From the NCBI GenBank assembly GCA_963757185.1, contig CAVWQI010000001.1, forward strand, positions 412,507-476,506: 64,000 nt of DNA, written 5' to 3'. Made by a program: the position numbers and the translations under genes. Positions 61,893 to 64,000 of the stretch are shown one piece after another. Numbering within the stretch: position 1 is the first letter of the stretch; every line of letters starts with the position of its first letter. The stretch is from JAQBQB01 sp963757185 (GTDB taxonomy: Bacteria > Gemmatimonadota > Gemmatimonadetes > Gemmatimonadales > Gemmatimonadaceae). The notes beneath the pieces were generated by a model, which saw nothing but the letters and a program-made list of their open reading frames with translations, searched no databases and was not told the origin of the DNA.

Positions 61893-64000
61893 GGCGCAGC
61901 GCTTCGACCGGTTCGATGCGAAGCGCAGCGCGAACCGCCAGCAGCGACGCACCAAGTGTGGCCGCGCCAAGCACGAGGGACATGAAAACCATCGTCGACG
62001 GCGCCAGAGCGACCGCTCCGGCCACCGTCGATCGCAATGCGAGAACGACGCCGAATGCGATCGGAAGACCAATCAGCTCAGCGACCGCCAGCGGCCGCGC
62101 GACCTCACGAGCGAACTGCGTTAGCACCGCGCGCCGCTGCGCGCCAAGCGCCATTCGTATGCCGATTTCCCTCTTGCGCAGCGAAATGCCGTACGCCAGC
62201 GATGAGGCCAGGCCGGCTACGCCAAGCAGCAGGCCGAGAGCGCCGACGACCGTGAGAAGCGTGCCGGCCACGCGGAGGGGCAACATCGCGTAGTCCAGCT
62301 GGTCGGCGAGTGGGCCGGCGCGTGCATCGAGGAGATTCGGGTCCACTCGCGTCAGCGCTTCGCGCATCGCGCGGAGGGAGCGTACCGAGCGATCGCGCGT
62401 GTGGACGACGACGGTCATCTTCGATTGCGCGTGCTGTAGTGCCGCACGGTACACGACCGGCTGCGCATTCTCGGCGAGCGACCGGTACTTTCCTGTGGCC
62501 GCGACGCCGACCACCCGCGATGTCGTTCGGACGTCGCCCTCGCGAATGCGCAGCGTATGCCCGATCGCATCGTCGCCGGGCCACCAGCGGCGCGCCAGCG
62601 CATCATTGACGATGACGACCGGCGCCCCGGGCGTCGCATCGGTGGGCTCGAACTCCCGACCGCGCAACCCCGTTCCCATAGTCTCAAAGTACCCGGGGCC
62701 GACGTCGAAAGATTGGACGGCGATTCCTTCCGTGGACGGCGGCTCTCCCGGTCGGGTCGGTTCTTCGACCACGACGCTACGATAGGTTGTCTCGAGCGGC
62801 AGGTAGTTCGCCGCACTCGCCGAGATCACGCCAGGCACTCGAGGGATGTTCGATAGAATCCTTCTCAGCAACTCGCGTGACGAGGTGTCCGACGCATTTC
62901 TCAGATCGATGGTGAGCGTGTAGCGGCCGTCGGTCTCGAATCCCGTAGCCGTGTCCCGCGCGCGCAACACGCCCTGGATGCACAGTCCGGCGGCGATCAG
63001 CAGGACTAGCGATACAGCGAGCTGCATTACGACCAGGGCACCGCGGAGGCGCGAAGCACGTTGGCTGGCCGTGCGCCGCCCCACCGCGCTCGGCCGCGCT
63101 CGCGCCGCTACGATCGCGCCAAACGTCAGCCCGACGACGGCGACGATGAGCCCGACCAGTGCTACCGCTTTCCAGTCGGAGCGGACGACGATATGAACGG
63201 GAAGGCTGGCGGGAATGAGTCGAATCAGGAGGCCGGTGGCGAGTCTGCCCGCCAGCAATCCGACGACGCCTGCCGTCAGCGCAAGGAGGAGGCTCTCCGT
63301 GGCGATTTGTCGAAACAATCGGCCGCTCGATGCGCCCAGGGTCATCCGCACCGAGATCTCCGAAGCACGGCTCGCCGCCTGGGCGAGCAACAAGTTCACG
63401 GCATTGGCACAGGCGATTGCTAGAACGAGAATCGTGAGAACTTGAAGGAGGCCGGTGAAGCCGATGACGTATATGCGGTACGGACCGGGAACGAGCGCCA
63501 GAGGAAAGAGCGCGGTGCTGATGCGCGACTGGCTCGTGTCTTCCGCCGCCATCTGACGCGCAAGCAGCCGCGATTGACTCAGCGCCTGCTCGCGGTCGGC
63601 CGGCCGCTGAAGGCGGGCGACGGCAAAAAGCCACGCGGCACCGCGGCTCTCGAGCAGATTGCGATCGTGGAGCATTCCCGGCGCGTCGGTGAGTGGCAAC
63701 CAGATATCCGGCGCGAGGCCGGCGAGCAGTCCGGAAAACCGGGGCTCGGCCACGCCAACGACCGTCACCGCGCGACCGTTGAGGATGAGCGGGCGGCCGA
63801 TGACGGAGCTGTCCGCGCCGAAGAGACCGCGCCACGCGTGATGGCTGAGCACCGCCGCTGAGCCATCGCCATCGGCGTGCAATCTGCCGATGAGGGGCTG
63901 GACGCCGAGCACCGCAAAGAAGTTGGGGGACACAAACTGGGCGTGCAGCAGTTCGGCGCCCGCTGCGGTCCGCCAGATGAGCGTATTCGGGTCGCCGTCG
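61885..64000 (-). CDS. ADOP/MacB-type FtsX permease (partial at window end)
   Basis: The 3' part of a large ABC-transporter permease of the ADOP group, 705 codons, open through base 64000. HAQFVSPNFFAVLGVQPLIGR is the MacB_PCD periplasmic domain (in part); two FtsX regions follow with the expected four plus four helices (ITILVLAIACANAVNLLLAQAASR; VALVGLIVAVVGLTFGAIVA; LLTVVGALGLLLGVAGLASSLAY in parts), ending EPVEALRHE, the usual ADOP tail. These act in export of peptides or antibiotics, or have other transport roles, often without a partner ATPase. The GNAT gene follows with an overlapping start. The N-terminus lies outside the window. Confidence 0.9.
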   Translation of the reverse strand, partial: DGDPNTLIWRTAAGAELLHAQFVSPNFFAVLGVQPLIGRLHADGDGSAAVLSHHAWRGLFGADSSVIGRPLILNGRAVTVVGVAEPRFSGLLAGLAPDIWLPLTDAPGMLHDRNLLESRGAAWLFAVARLQRPADREQALSQSRLLARQMAAEDTSQSRISTALFPLALVPGPYRIYVIGFTGLLQVLTILVLAIACANAVNLLLAQAASRASEISVRMTLGASSGRLFRQIATESLLLALTAGVVGLLAGRLATGLLIRLIPASLPVHIVVRSDWKAVALVGLIVAVVGLTFGAIVAARARPSAVGRRTASQRASRLRGALVVMQLAVSLVLLIAAGLCIQGVLRARDTATGFETDGRYTLTIDLRNASDTSSRELLRRILSNIPRVPGVISASAANYLPLETTYRSVVVEEPTRPGEPPSTEGIAVQSFDVGPGYFETMGTGLRGREFEPTDATPGAPVVIVNDALARRWWPGDDAIGHTLRIREGDVRTTSRVVGVAATGKYRSLAENAQPVVYRAALQHAQSKMTVVVHTRDRSVRSLRAMREALTRVDPNLLDARAGPLADQLDYAMLPLRVAGTLLTVVGALGLLLGVAGLASSLAYGISLRKREIGIRMALGAQRRAVLTQFAREVARPLAVAELIGLPIAFGVVLALRSTVAGAVALAPSTMVFMSLVLGAATLGASLLAVRAALRIEPVEALRHE

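Noticed and set aside
1..64000. CRISPR array, integrase/transposase, tRNA or rRNA
   Set aside because: No repeat-spacer pattern, no recombinase motif, no cloverleaf or rRNA core was recognised by eye; this is not a proof of absence.

Overview
The window reads as a high-GC, densely coding bacterial chromosome segment with no rRNA, tRNA, CRISPR array, transposase or phage gene that I could recognise. The gene families point to a Gemmatimonadota- or Acidobacteriota-like soil bacterium: an ADOP/MacB-type FtsX permease, a hybrid two-component sensor with a Reg_prop propeller and AraC output, a helix-turn-helix/PD40 propeller protein, DUF3108, DUF4386, DUF5996, many short secreted or lipid-anchored proteins, and C-terminal-Phe outer-membrane barrels. 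This placement is inferred from family content only.

Layout. 0-9 kb: small-molecule enzymes (Asp-nucleophile alpha/beta hydrolase, NmrA-like reductase, isochorismatase-like and metallo-beta-lactamase hydrolases), a cNMP-binding/glutaredoxin-like/thioredoxin-reductase-like fusion, a TetR regulator with an array of overlapping palindromes, an outer-membrane barrel, and DUF3108 and DUF5996 proteins. 9-20 kb: a GH15 glucanohydrolase, a second barrel protein, and a tripartite RND efflux operon whose NodT-type outer-membrane gene is frameshifted, facing an MFS exporter; then an SDR. 20-27 kb: a slipin abutting the 14-codon fossil start of a dehydrogenase gene, then a minus-strand run of ASCH, GNAT and small membrane proteins, and a three-gene, stop/start-overlapping envelope operon of unknown function divergent from an ATP-grasp gene. 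27-36 kb: a propeller protein broken at two homopolymer tracts, a secreted protein, VOC, DUF4386, a GAF histidine kinase, and a five-gene minus-strand run ending in a RibD-type reductase. 36-44 kb: a 1424-residue one-protein two-component system, a degenerate receiver-like protein and a large beta-helix surface lipoprotein; two matching palindromes flank the receiver-like gene. 44-55 kb: secreted hydrolases, a GlxA-type regulator, an ArsR-SRPBCC pair, an amidohydrolase, an RMD1-like protein and a two-subunit molybdenum hydroxylase. 55-64 kb: two MDR dehydrogenases and a zone rich in decayed genes (DoxX remnant, RibD pseudogene, RCC1/VOC junction, twice-frameshifted GNAT), ending in an ADOP permease cut by the window edge.

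A recurring feature is single-base frame disruption in otherwise well-conserved genes (about 17.19, 25.03, 28.42, 29.64, 41.5, 49.17, 61.5 and 61.6 kb). Either the sequence carries indel errors or gene decay is unusually frequent; the RibD pseudogene (four lesions including a nonsense codon), the truncated DoxX and hydrolase remnants and the dehydrogenase fossil are real decay under either reading.

The best candidates for undescribed biology are the coupled envelope operon at 23859-26623, the sensor/receiver/surface-lipoprotein set at 36488-43735 with its shared palindromes, and the redox-cysteine-poor cNMP/Grx/TrxR fusion at 3872-5557.
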